Source: Buttiauxella sp965119215
GTDB taxonomy: Bacteria > Pseudomonadota > Gammaproteobacteria > Enterobacterales > Enterobacteriaceae
Direction: 5' to 3'
NCBI GenBank assembly: GCA_965119215.1
Contig: CBCPKK010000009.1
Span: 1-64,000, forward strand
DNA: 64,000 nucleotides
Made by a program: the position numbers and the translations under genes. Below are positions 8,605-16,528 of the stretch, in pieces. Every line of letters begins with the position of its first letter. Position 1 is the stretch's first letter. The notes below the pieces were generated by a model. The model made no database searches and had not been told where the DNA came from. It saw only the letters and a program-made list of their open reading frames with translations.

Positions 8605-9294
8605 ATGTACAACACTGATTTACCTACCCGCGCTGAGCTTCCTTCTTCACTGAAGCTGATGCAGTCCACCCTGATGGCCGCCATCGTTGCCCTGACATTA
8701 CTCATTACCGTGGTGATGCCGTCTGAATATGCTATAGACCCAACCGGCATAGGCCGGGTTCTCGGGTTAAAACAAATGGGAGAGATCAAAACGCAGCTGG
8801 CTGAAGAAGCGGAGTCGGACCAACAGGCCGTCGTCAATATTCAGGCCCCGGTTGCCCGCCCAGCGACGGTAAGCACGGTTCCTGATAATCCCCCGGTGAT
8901 AGCGCAAAACAGTGCTCCGGAGCGGGATACCCCGTCCGTCATACCGTCACAGGAAACGAAGGCGGCGGGTGTTCAACGCAACCAGATGGTGATTACGCTT
9001 AAGCCAAACGAAGCCGCAGAGATTAAACTCGACATGCGTAAGGATGCGCAGGTGAGTTATCAGTGGACAAGCTCCGGACCGGTTAACGTTGATGCCCATG
9101 GTGATCCGACCAATGCGCCGAAGGGGTTCTATCACGGTTACGGGAAAGATCGCCAGATCACCGCCAAAGAGGGGATTATCCAGGCGGCTTTCGACGGAAA
9201 GCATGGCTGGTTCTGGCGCAACCGTGGCACGAAGAGCGTCACGATCCGTCTGGATACCAACGGCCAGTACATGACGATTAAACGCGTTATTTAA
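8605..9294 (+). CDS. Membrane-anchored periplasmic protein of the metal cargo
   Basis: A 229-residue protein with one transmembrane segment near the N-terminus (about residues 24-41). A variable, proline-rich linker follows, then a C-terminal globular region (about 125-229) that starts MVITLKPNEAAEIKLDM. The topology suggests an inner-membrane anchor with a periplasmic domain. Annotated relatives are usually called transmembrane anchor proteins and accompany HupE-like and RcnA-like genes. The biochemical role is unknown. It is followed directly by a strong terminator, so it ends the first transcription unit of the cargo. Confidence 0.75.
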   Translation: MYNTDLPTRAELPSSLKLMQSTLMAAIVALTLLITVVMPSEYAIDPTGIGRVLGLKQMGEIKTQLAEEAESDQQAVVNIQAPVARPATVSTVPDNPPVIAQNSAPERDTPSVIPSQETKAAGVQRNQMVITLKPNEAAEIKLDMRKDAQVSYQWTSSGPVNVDAHGDPTNAPKGFYHGYGKDRQITAKEGIIQAAFDGKHGWFWRNRGTKSVTIRLDTNGQYMTIKRVI

Positions 9295-9300
9295 TCTGCC

Positions 9301-9323
9301 AACCCGGGCTTGCCCGGGTTTTT
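9301..9323 (+). terminator. Rho-independent terminator after the anchor protein gene
   Basis: A perfect hairpin AACCCGGGC-TT-GCCCGGGTT runs straight into T residues, 7 bases after the stop codon. Confidence 0.88.
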
Positions 9324-9370
9324 CGCCTCCGTTCAGCCCCTTTTATTTCTGCTCCTGCCCGGAAGAATGC

Positions 9371-9422
9371 TTGCCTTTGCTCATCCGCTTCTTTAACATT
9401 CCTTATCCCCCTGGGGGGGATG
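9371..9422 (+). promoter_or_regulatory. Promoter and G-tract operator of the rcnR-rcnA unit
   Basis: A possible TTGCCT -35 (9371-9376) and TAACAT -10 (9394-9399) are followed by the inverted G-tract TTATCCCCCTGGGGGGGATG (9403-9422). RcnR/CsoR-family nickel and cobalt repressors bind G-tract dyads of this kind. It lies 45 bases before the repressor gene, which fits autoregulation of both repressor and efflux genes. Confidence 0.75.
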
Positions 9423-9466
9423 TGGCGAGGCGAATATTCCCATCGCCCGGAGAAGAGGAGGAAATC

Positions 9467-9736
9467 ATGTCAGTTCACACTTCACACCCCGACATCATTA
9501 AAAGGCTGAAACGTGCCGCAGGGCATCTGAAGAGCACTATCCAGATGCTCGAAGACGAAAAACCGTGCCTGGATATCGCCCAGCAGTTGTCCGCTGTGGA
9601 AAAGGCGATAACGAATGCCAAGCGAACGCTTATTCATGATCACCTGGACCATTGTCTGGAACATGCCCTGGAAGACAGCCAGCATGCATCTGACACGTCG
9701 CTCAGCGAATTTAAAGAGATAACCAGGTACCTTTGA
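9467..9736 (+). CDS. rcnR: RcnR/CsoR-family nickel/cobalt-sensing repressor
   Basis: An 89-residue all-helical repressor of the DUF156 family. The start at 9467 is preceded by AGAGGAGGA. The sequence HPDIIKRLKRAAGHLKSTIQM at residues 7-27 and the Cys in the EKPCLDIAQQL segment (C36) match the RcnR/NcrB type, in which metal bound near the N-terminal His and this Cys releases DNA. The gene is 11 bases upstream of the efflux gene. The G-tract operator just upstream is its likely binding site. NcrB of nickel-resistance loci is an equally good name. Confidence 0.88.
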   Translation: MSVHTSHPDIIKRLKRAAGHLKSTIQMLEDEKPCLDIAQQLSAVEKAITNAKRTLIHDHLDHCLEHALEDSQHASDTSLSEFKEITRYL

Positions 9737-9747
9737 GGTAAGAGAAA

Positions 9748-10872
9748 ATGACCGATTTTTCTGCGTTGTTACAGCAGGGCGTGGCCAACGCATGGCTGTT
9801 TGTTCCCAGCGCCATTTTGCTCGGTGCGCTTCACGGTCTTGAGCCGGGACATTCCAAAACCATGATGGCCGCTTTTATTGTCGCTATCCGGGGAACCGTC
9901 AGACAGGCTGTCATGCTGGGCCTGGCTGCCACGCTTTCCCATACGGCCATCGTCTGGATGATTGCGCTGGGCGGGATGTATATCAGCCGGAAATTCACCG
10001 CTGAATCAGCCGAACCCTGGTTTCAGCTGATTTCCGCCGTCATTATTCTCGGCACTGCGGCATGGATGTTCTGGCGGACATGGAGCGGTGAACGTCTGTG
10101 GAAACTGGAGCAGGAAGAAGAACATGCGCACGGGCATCATGAGCATGACGAAACGCGGATTATTGATACCGGCCACGGTAAAGTCGAACTCTCTATTTTT
10201 GAAGAAGGCCAGCTGCCGCACTGGCGTTTTCGTACCCTGAGCGGTCAGAACTGGCAAACCCGGGATGTCTCACTGGTGACAAACCGGGGTAAAGGCACCT
10301 TTTCGCAGGTCTTCGATTTTGTCGAGAAAGACGGCTTCATGGAGTCCACACAGGCTATCCCGGAGCCGCACAGCTTTGAGGTTCGTCTGACGTTAGGTCA
10401 TCGCGGTCATGTTCATGACTACGACGTGACATTTCATGAACACGAACACGAACATTCAGCGCTCAAAGGACTGGATGCCTCCTCAAAGGAATTCCAGGAT
10501 GCGCATGAAAAAGCCCATGCTAACGATATTAAAAAACGCTTCGCCAACCGGAATGTGACCACCGGTCAGATAATCCTGTTTGGGCTGACAGGCGGGCTGA
10601 TCCCGTGTCCGGCTGCCATTACGGTCCTTCTGCTTTGTATTCAGGTGAAAGAGTTTTCACTCGGGGCCGCGCTGGTTTTATGCTTCAGTATTGGCCTGGC
10701 AATCACGCTGGTCACGGTGGGTGCCGCAGCGGCCTACAGTGTGCGACAGGCCACAAAGCGCTGGCGTGGATTTGATACCCTGGCGCGTCGGGCTCCCTAT
10801 TTCTCCAGCGTGCTGATTGCCCTGGTGGGAATTTATATGGGCTATCACGGCTGGTCAGGGATTATGCAATAA
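9748..10872 (+). CDS. rcnA: RcnA-type nickel/cobalt efflux protein
   Basis: A 374-residue inner-membrane transporter of the NicO/RcnA family. It has three N-terminal membrane segments (to about residue 110), a long His-rich loop beginning HAHGHHEHDE near residue 128 and continuing to HEHEHEHS near residue 231, then three C-terminal membrane segments with GLTGGLIPCPAAITVLLLC. The motif HGLEPGHSKTMMAAF in the first segment is characteristic. The protein is about 100 residues longer than E. coli RcnA because of the central loop. It is translated just after the repressor gene, so expression should be induced by nickel or cobalt. Confidence 0.92.
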   Translation: MTDFSALLQQGVANAWLFVPSAILLGALHGLEPGHSKTMMAAFIVAIRGTVRQAVMLGLAATLSHTAIVWMIALGGMYISRKFTAESAEPWFQLISAVIILGTAAWMFWRTWSGERLWKLEQEEEHAHGHHEHDETRIIDTGHGKVELSIFEEGQLPHWRFRTLSGQNWQTRDVSLVTNRGKGTFSQVFDFVEKDGFMESTQAIPEPHSFEVRLTLGHRGHVHDYDVTFHEHEHEHSALKGLDASSKEFQDAHEKAHANDIKKRFANRNVTTGQIILFGLTGGLIPCPAAITVLLLCIQVKEFSLGAALVLCFSIGLAITLVTVGAAAAYSVRQATKRWRGFDTLARRAPYFSSVLIALVGIYMGYHGWSGIMQ

Positions 10873-11035
10873 CCCTTGCGTATTCGTCCCGGCAGTCGCC
10901 GGGGCGTTGCACTAAGTTCTCCGAAGCAGATGTAAAACCAGTCAGACAATCTCGCACCCACTATTTCAATAGTTACAGCTATCCCGTCTATACCACTTTG
11001 GTTCCTGCCTGCCCTTCGGCAGTACAAATGTTCGC

Positions 11036-11073
11036 CTTAACGTACAATATTTCCCGTTTCCCAAACGGGCCCC
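11036..11073 (-). repeat. Right inverted repeat of transposon A
   Basis: A 38-bp repeat that reads, on the minus strand, GGGGCCCGTTTGGGAAACGG and ends ACGTTAAG. It pairs with 3449-3486. The flanking bases TATAT do not match those at the left end. Confidence 0.87.
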
Positions 11074-11500
11074 TATATGGCAGGTAATCCTCACCACTCT
11101 GGACATAAACGTTATTCTGTCCAGTTTTCGCCGTCGTGCTCCCTGCCTCCTATCTGGTATTCCCCTCCCCTCACATGTACATCATCCTGGCTGAATACTG
11201 GGGACAAACCCATTCAGTCATATTTTGAAATTAAATATTCACCAGGCAAAATGGCACTATCGGAAAAAGTGTCCAGTCGAAAAAATTCCGTATTGTATTT
11301 TTTATTGAATAATCACTATATATTATTATTGAGCTGTGTTAATTAATCAGACTGTACGAATATGTTCGATTACGTACAGCATGTAGACAACATGTCCGAA
11401 AGTAAGCAAAACCATTAACGGACAGCCGGATCATTTCGTACATCCCTTACGGTCGGGGGTTCGCGCTCAATGGAACGAAATCACCCGTTAGCTTAAAACG
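11074..11500. other. Intergenic region between two Tn3-type ends
   Basis: No convincing gene. An 89-codon frame at 11077-11346 has no ribosome site and an unlikely composition. The stretch 11350-11420 has partly palindromic TGTACGAATATGTTCGATTACG-type sequence. If the orphan repeat at 11501 faces inward to the left, this is the terminal non-coding part of an older Tn3-type element. Confidence 0.4.
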
Positions 11501-11538
11501 CTTAACGGAGGATAATTTCCTTTTTCCAAGCGGACCCG
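11501..11538 (-). repeat. Orphan Tn3-type inverted repeat (third transposon end)
   Basis: On the minus strand this reads GGGTCCGCTTGGAAAAAGG from base 2 on and ends CGTTAAG. It closely resembles the transposon B repeat but has a different outermost base. No matching partner repeat or transposase belongs to it in the window. It is probably the surviving right end of an older element into which transposon A inserted. Confidence 0.75.
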
Positions 11539-11659
11539 ATGAAGTACGAAAGTAAAGCATGGTTTTGAAGTTTAAAACCAGACTAAAGAAAATTGACACA
11601 GAAGAGAAGAAGAGAAATTAGCCAAAACAAATGAAAGGATTAACGTTGTTCAATAACAG

Positions 11660-11711
11660 AAAAAAAATGGCAACATCCGAACTCTGAGGATAGAGTTAAA
11701 AATGTTGCCAT
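11660..11711 (-). terminator. Terminator of the hns gene
   Basis: Arms ATGGCAACAT (11667-11676) and ATGTTGCCAT (11702-11711) form a 10-bp stem, with an inner AACTCT/AGAGTT stem. On the minus strand the hairpin is followed by seven or more T residues. It lies 12 bases beyond the hns stop codon. Confidence 0.88.
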
Positions 11712-11723
11712 GATAACGATTCT

Positions 11724-12128
11724 TTAAATCAGGAATTCGTCCAGGGATTTGCCTGCTGCCAACTGCTTAGCCAAAGCCTTTGGAGTGCGACCCTGACCAG
11801 TCCATGTTTTAGTTTCGCCATCTTCATTTGTATATTTATATTTGGCTGGACGAGGTTCACGAACTTTTTTAACTTTGTCAGACTTCGCGCTAAATACACC
11901 CAGAAGGTCTTCAGGGTTGATGCCTTCGTCTTCCATCATCTGGCGGAAAGTCTGAAGTTTCTGATTGCGTTCTTCTATTTCAGCCTGTTTTGCAGAGTCT
12001 TCTTCGCGACGTTCTTCAACAACAACAGTCAGCTTTTCCAGTACTTCTTCGAGAACCTCCAGTGGCAGTTCACGAGCCTGAGCACGAAGAGTACGGATGT
12101 TATTTAATGATTTGATTGCTTCTGACAT
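11724..12128 (-). CDS. hns: Plasmid-encoded H-NS nucleoid protein
   Basis: A 134-residue H-NS paralogue. The N-terminal part (about 1-65) is the coiled oligomerisation region (ELPLEVLEEVLEKLTVVVEERR). A charged linker follows, then the C-terminal DNA-binding domain (about 90-134) with the TWTGQGRTPKALAKQL motif whose QGR loop enters AT-rich minor grooves. IncHI plasmids are known to carry such an H-NS, which silences plasmid genes and lowers the fitness cost of carriage. It has its own strong terminator. The start follows a TGAGGTTAT ribosome site. Confidence 0.95.
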   Translation of the reverse strand: MSEAIKSLNNIRTLRAQARELPLEVLEEVLEKLTVVVEERREEDSAKQAEIEERNQKLQTFRQMMEDEGINPEDLLGVFSAKSDKVKKVREPRPAKYKYTNEDGETKTWTGQGRTPKALAKQLAAGKSLDEFLI

Positions 12129-12420
12129 ATAACCTCACAAAGAATAAATTAAATTCACGGTATTAAGCTTACCATAATCTGTGCTTTATAACGTGAAGAT
12201 GAGACTGAAACAATATTTTTTGGCTATTTCTAGAGTAAATACTTAGAATCCAACCGATGTTTATGTTGATTTGAGGACATATCGAACAAATCATTGTTAG
12301 CATGAGCTAGGCGCAGTAAGGTTCTACTGACTAAGCATGTACACATAAATGAACCTTACCCTTTCCGCCAAACTCAATAACGTATGAAGTGAAGGTGGTG
12401 CATTCTCAAATCGCCTTCAA

Positions 12421-12786
12421 CTATCTGAAGCGCAAAGACAGATAAATACCCAGTTTCACAAACACTGATATTGGAATCAATGAAACCCCTAGATAAAAGA
12501 ATCCCATTTTAACTGAGTCAGATGTCTGCAAAAACTTCGATGTTGCTACAACACTTAGTTCAGATTGAATCTCAAGCGTGGATGTGAGATCAGCATTTAA
12601 TAGAACGGTCAGGCATAAGTTCGCAGTTAGCAAAAGTAAACCTAAATATAAGATTGGGGTGTAAAATATCAACTGTAATGATTTATGAATATTTTTCAAA
12701 GCACCAGAAGTGAAAAGGTAAAAAAACGCGTAAATCAATGCCAAGAACAATGCGAACTGTAACATTATTGACTCCGTATTTAACAT
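12421..12786 (-). CDS. Hypothetical inner-membrane protein
   Basis: A 121-residue protein with about three hydrophobic segments: residues 10-28, 36-60 and 96-117. No family was recognised. It starts 3 bases after the stop of the small gene at 12790-12975, so the two form a pair transcribed leftward. The AT-rich codon use matches the plasmid backbone. The start at 12786 (MLNTES) has no strong ribosome site, and M8 is an alternative. Confidence 0.6.
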   Translation of the reverse strand: MLNTESIMLQFALFLALIYAFFYLFTSGALKNIHKSLQLIFYTPILYLGLLLLTANLCLTVLLNADLTSTLEIQSELSVVATSKFLQTSDSVKMGFFYLGVSLIPISVFVKLGIYLSLRFR

Positions 12787-12789
12787 ATA

Positions 12790-12975
12790 TTAATGATTTG
12801 CTGGAGACGTGACTGACCCTGGTTGCTTAACACAAAGCCAGCCTCTATTATGAGATTCCCCTACTATTGTTGCTGCCGCTTCTTTGCACTTATCCAGACT
12901 TATATAACCTGTAATTTGTTCTGTTGATACGCCTTCGCGAACCGACATGCTCAATACCAGAATCAATGTGTACAT
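12790..12975 (-). CDS. Hypothetical small secreted protein
   Basis: A 61-residue protein. The ATG at 12975 has an AGGA site 6 bases upstream and gives a short hydrophobic leader, MYTLILVLSMSVREG, that could be a signal peptide. Two cysteines (in DKCKEAAATI and WLCVKQPG) could form a disulfide after export. It is the first gene of a two-gene unit with the membrane protein downstream. Function unknown. Confidence 0.55.
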   Translation of the reverse strand: MYTLILVLSMSVREGVSTEQITGYISLDKCKEAAATIVGESHNRGWLCVKQPGSVTSPANH

Positions 12976-12990
12976 AATGTGTCCTATCAA

Positions 12991-13654
12991 ATAATGGATA
13001 ACTCGACTTCACCCTATGGAACAAAAACCATGAAGAAAATTCCTTCAGCACAAATATTAACATCGCTATTTTCGGGGCAAGATCGCTTAAAGACGAAATA
13101 TTGAGAGTTATCCATAATGGCAGCAAACAATTGGCTTTGTGCATGTCATCCTGTCTACGTCGACTGGTAATGGAAGCCTCTGATCTTGAACCTCCCCAAT
13201 CCAGCAGCTCAATCAGCAGCAGAAGCTATTAATTCGGCCATCGCAGCCGGTTGCCATTCCTAAGCTCTCCGGCCAATAACTCACGCATGTCTTTATCAAC
13301 CTTATAGGGCATACCTGCGGCCAAGGACAGATGACGGCATTGCGACTTCAGTTACTAATAAATCATTAACTATTTACCGATTGTGACGTTGTCACGTTGA
13401 GAAAGATGCTCACAAAACGGACTATGTAGTATTATTATCATTAAACTCCTCAGGTTGACATGTAAGTCATTGATTAATCTGCATATTTAAAATTACCGAA
13501 AAATAATCAAAATGATGCCGTAAACCCCCTTAGGTTTTATTGAACGTATGTTAAATTTCCAGTGAATAGTATCTAGTAAATGATTTACTATAACGTGCGC
13601 TGTGTGAATTCTGCGAATCTCGCAGCGTTACTACCCAGAAGCAGGAGAATTTAC
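12991..13654. other. Gene-poor region with a matS-type site
   Basis: No intact gene. A minus-strand run of about 30 codons ending near 13232 (PYKVDKDMRELLAGELRNG) looks coding and may be a gene remnant. A GTGACGTTGTCAC palindrome lies at 13383-13395. The remainder is AT-rich and presumably holds the promoter of the DUF3846-like gene. Confidence 0.45.
13383..13395. promoter_or_regulatory. Perfect match to the MatP binding site matS
   Basis: GTGACGTTGTCAC fits the published matS consensus GTGACRNYGTCAC at every position. matS sites normally mark the chromosomal terminus region of enterobacteria. On a plasmid a single site may be functional, or may be a chance match. Confidence 0.45.
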
Positions 13655-13957
13655 ATGGGTGTCAAAATTTGTACTGACGGGCAGGCATTTGAAGTAACAG
13701 GAGAGGGGGATCAGGGCAAGTTTATGGTCCACCAATTGAATGATCTGGTTGGTGGTCATCTTGAGTTTGTAGGGCTGAGAGCATTTAACATCGATGGCAA
13801 GTTTTACAAGTTCATGATTGTCGACTCCAACGGCAAGCAAAAGGAAAAACCGTTCAACATGCTTGCTTCCCAGGTTGGTCATAACTGCGGCAATCTGCAC
13901 TCAAAGGATTTTGTAGTCGGTGATGTAGTTCTTCTGCAAGAACATGAGGTGGATTGA
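13655..13957 (+). CDS. DUF3846-like protein
   Basis: A 100-residue protein. The ATG at 13655 is chosen because AGGAG lies 7 bases upstream. The segment VHQLNDLVGGHLEFVGL resembles the core of DUF3846 proteins, small proteins common on plasmids and phages with no known function. It is followed after 37 bases by the broken DUF4942-like gene on the same strand, so the two probably formed an operon before transposon B arrived. Confidence 0.65.
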   Translation: MGVKICTDGQAFEVTGEGDQGKFMVHQLNDLVGGHLEFVGLRAFNIDGKFYKFMIVDSNGKQKEKPFNMLASQVGHNCGNLHSKDFVVGDVVLLQEHEVD

Positions 13958-13994
13958 TGTCCGTCATTATGAAGCATCGTAGCAAGGGGCATGT

Positions 13995-14323
13995 ATGAAC
14001 AATGATAACCAGCTCATCTACAGCACCAGAACTGAGCAAATTGCTGCCAGGCGTGATGAAGCCATGCAGAAATTTGAACAGGGAATGCGTCTGATTGCTG
14101 AGGCTTCTGCGTTGGCCGAAATTTCCCTTTTTCACCCTGATATCATGAAACCGAACATTTTTGGGTTGCCGGAGTCACTGGAGTCAACTCTGGAAATGGG
14201 CCGTTGTTATATCGACCGTACATGCTGGCAAAAGGTATTCAAAGAAACGAAGCTGGATCGGTTATGGAATCATGAGCAAACCAGGGCGTTTTATGAACAG
14301 CTCAGGGAAAAGCCGCCAGTGAT
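13995..14323 (+). pseudogene. DUF4942-like gene, 5' part, split by transposon B
   Basis: The first 329 bases of a gene starting MNNDNQLIYSTRTEQIAARR. The reading enters transposon B at 14324. Joining this part to 23461-23932, which removes one copy of the GTGAT duplication, gives exactly 801 bases in frame: a 266-residue protein without internal stops. The N-terminal composition resembles DUF4942-type plasmid proteins. Function unknown. As it stands the gene is broken and would give a truncated protein ending in the transposon repeat. Confidence 0.85.
14319..14323. repeat. Target site duplication GTGAT, left copy
   Basis: GTGAT directly before the left end of transposon B, identical to 23456-23460. 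Five bases is the normal duplication length for Tn3-family insertion. Confidence 0.95.
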
Positions 14324-14361
14324 GGGGTCCGCTTGGAAAACGGAAAATATCCTACGCTAAG
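14324..14361 (+). repeat. Left inverted repeat of transposon B
   Basis: A 38-bp repeat beginning GGGGTCCGCTTGGAAAACGG and ending TACGCTAAG. It is identical, inverted, to the two halves of the right repeat at 22091-22107 and 23435-23455. Confidence 0.95.
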
Positions 14362-14626
14362 CCTATTTTTCGTACAGATTACTTCATGGGTCTATGGTGA
14401 TAGCTAAAAAATCACCAATACTACCTCACGAGTATGTTGATAGCTCATCGTACCCCGTATCAAGTTTGCATATACCAAGGAAGCGGAGACGAAAGACCAC
14501 CTATTACTGAGGGATCCCCAGTAATGGGAGGGTAAAATGAAAGGTATAGTGCTACCAATTACTCACCGTCAGTCACGTATCGCTGGATTAACTACGGCAT
14601 TCGCAGCGAGATAAGTATTCCCCATG
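14362..14626. other. Non-coding left subterminal part of transposon B
   Basis: No clear gene. A 25-codon frame at 14537-14614 (MKGIVLPITHRQSRIAG...) has a GGGAGG ribosome site 6 bases upstream, so a small peptide is possible. A TTACTG/CAGTAA dyad lies just before it. Confidence 0.4.
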
Positions 14627-15622
14627 TTAAGCCAATAGCAATATAATTATCCATTTTAATTTCGGGCTAGCACCAGTGAATTTTTTTGTTTTTACGAAAA
14701 CTTTCAGTAAAAAGAAAATATCACTAAGGCTATATACACCTTTTATTAAATCTTTATATGCTATTTCTCTAACAAATAACCGCCTGATTTTTTCTTTGTC
14801 CCTCACCTTTTTTCTATATAAACCTAGAAAGTGTCTAGCCTCATACAGGGCATGCCTAAACAGCGATACGCTCAAATCATTATTTTTTATCGACTTTGCG
14901 TGACCGATGGTTTTAGATATTACATCAATATAGCATTCTGCTCGGACGTCGAAATAATCACCGCGATTTGTGATGGATTCATTATTGTACTTGTAGGTGT
15001 AGTCCATATCTTTTGATATGTAGAAACGCCCATTTGCCAACGCCAATTCCATCGTCCATAAAATATCTTTATGACTCCGGCCATCATGAAATGACAGATT
15101 GTTATTCCTGATATAGTCAGATCTAACTATCTGTAACCAAAGGTAATGTGGCCATTCCCTGACTTTTACTGCGTGACTCATCCACGCATTGCCGGATAAA
15201 ACCTCATCATAAGGCTGGTTAGTATGCACGGGTTTTTTATTATCGCCTTCATGCCAAAGCTTCCAGGCATTGGACAAAAGCACATCAGCATTATGGCTGG
15301 AAGCCTGGATATACCTGTTATAAATGAATCCTTCAGACACATCGTCATCGGCATCCAGAAACATGACCCACTGGCCTTTATGCTTGTCTAATCCATTATT
15401 TCTGGCCGCGTATACACCTTTATTATTTTGTTCAATCACTTGAACCCTGCCATCCTTTATGGAGTTAATTATCGTTGACGTGTTGTCTGAGGAGCCATCG
15501 TTAACGATAATAACTTCAATGTTGATCCTGTCTTCTATCAAGATATCTTCGATCAAGGATTTGATGGTTTTTTCTGCGTTGTAAACGGGGATTATTACAC
15601 TCACCGCAATTTCATGTTTCAT
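14627..15622 (-). CDS. Family 2 glycosyltransferase
   Basis: A 331-residue GT-A-fold glycosyltransferase. The N-terminal nucleotide-sugar domain shows VSVIIPVYNAEKTIKSLIED, VIIVNDGSSDNTS and the metal-binding DXD-type motif in WVMFLDADDDVSEG. The C-terminal third is basic with one hydrophobic stretch. The start at 15622 has a GGAG site upstream; a longer in-frame start at 15679 would leave only 3 bases after the Usp gene. It likely adds sugar to a cell-surface or secreted glycan, but donor and acceptor cannot be told. It is unusual cargo for a Tn3 element and is more AT-rich than the two genes upstream. Confidence 0.85.
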   Translation of the reverse strand: MKHEIAVSVIIPVYNAEKTIKSLIEDILIEDRINIEVIIVNDGSSDNTSTIINSIKDGRVQVIEQNNKGVYAARNNGLDKHKGQWVMFLDADDDVSEGFIYNRYIQASSHNADVLLSNAWKLWHEGDNKKPVHTNQPYDEVLSGNAWMSHAVKVREWPHYLWLQIVRSDYIRNNNLSFHDGRSHKDILWTMELALANGRFYISKDMDYTYKYNNESITNRGDYFDVRAECYIDVISKTIGHAKSIKNNDLSVSLFRHALYEARHFLGLYRKKVRDKEKIRRLFVREIAYKDLIKGVYSLSDIFFLLKVFVKTKKFTGASPKLKWIIILLLA

Positions 15623-15682
15623 GTTCACTCCAGTAAATTGAACGTATTTATTTGTCCCCGGAGTTATTTCCGGGGACAAAAA

Positions 15683-16510
15683 TCACCTCAGCATTAAGAG
15701 TGGAATTTGTGTTTTTTCCAACATGGCGGTGGTGTTGCTGCCGATAAAGAATCGCCGCAATGGCGAATGGCCATAGGCACCCATCACAATCAGGTTAATG
15801 CCGTTTTCATTAGCGTAACGGCAGAGCGCATCAGCAACGGATGTACCTTCCAGTATGTGGCTTTCGGTCGTAATGCCAGCCTCTTGCAGCACATTCTGTG
15901 CTTCCTGCAAGGTTCGTGTATCCCCCTTAACCATCACGATGTGGCAAACCAGACCATTGAGTAGCGGGCTAAGTGTCAGGCGCGTCAGGTTTTTGCGACT
16001 CTCATCGCTGCCATCATAGGCGAACATAACTTTGGTCGGTGTAGAATAAGCCTCCGGCACGATAAGTACCGGTTTTTTCTGCAGCCGAATAATTCTTTCT
16101 AGGTGGCTGCCAACCGGGTTCTGCGTTCCACGGCGGCCCAGCACCATCAGGCGAACATCCCCTAAATCAGCCAGGATTTCATCCAACGCGCCATGTTTTT
16201 GCAGTAATTGAACATCAGCATGACCGGCATCATTCAGCAACTCCGCACAGCCAGCCAGTATGGCTTTGCCCTGCGCCATTAATAACCGACTACGCTCTCC
16301 TTCAACTTTCACCAGCTCTTCGGTGAGATGAGCCTGGCTATCAATGCCGATGCTTCCGGTCAAATCTGACACGGCAGGATGCGCATCTTTCTCCAGTACG
16401 TGCAGCAGCGACAGAGGTGAATCCAGCAGAGCAGCGGCCCATGCCGCGTATTCACAAACCGCTCGGGTCGACGGCGAACCGTCAACGCAGGCAATAACGG
16501 TATTATTCAT
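15683..16510 (-). CDS. Tandem universal stress protein (UspA family)
   Basis: A 275-residue protein of two Usp domains (about 1-148 and 153-275). The second domain has the ATP-binding motif G-X2-G-X9-G-S in GAYGHSPLRRFFIGSNT, so it probably binds nucleotide. The first has a degenerate version around GRRGTQNPVGSHLERI. It lies 18 bases after the SulP gene on the same strand. SulP transporter and Usp genes occur as pairs in several bacteria, which suggests control of, or coupling to, anion uptake; that link is inference. Confidence 0.92.
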   Translation of the reverse strand: MNNTVIACVDGSPSTRAVCEYAAWAAALLDSPLSLLHVLEKDAHPAVSDLTGSIGIDSQAHLTEELVKVEGERSRLLMAQGKAILAGCAELLNDAGHADVQLLQKHGALDEILADLGDVRLMVLGRRGTQNPVGSHLERIIRLQKKPVLIVPEAYSTPTKVMFAYDGSDESRKNLTRLTLSPLLNGLVCHIVMVKGDTRTLQEAQNVLQEAGITTESHILEGTSVADALCRYANENGINLIVMGAYGHSPLRRFFIGSNTTAMLEKTQIPLLMLR

Positions 16511-16528
16511 TATCTGTTCTCCTGACTG

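Larger units (their letters stand above)
3449..11073. mobile_element. Tn3-family transposon A with nickel/cobalt resistance cargo
   Basis: A 7.6-kb element bounded by 38-bp inverted repeats. It contains a complete tnpA (minus), a res-type spacer, tnpR (plus), and a five-gene metal cargo at 7426-10872. The transposase and repeats are of the same lineage as transposon B. The five bases outside the two ends differ (ATCTG on the left, TATAT on the right), so there is no target duplication. The present flanks therefore did not arise from one simple insertion; deletion or recombination after insertion is likely. Confidence 0.85.

Noticed and set aside
11077..11346. 89-codon frame right of transposon A
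   Set aside because: No ribosome site, Ser/Pro/Tyr-rich unlikely composition, and it begins at the transposon junction.
14537..14614. 25-codon frame with a good ribosome site in transposon B
   Set aside because: Too short and without homologues I can recognise; mentioned only in the region entry.
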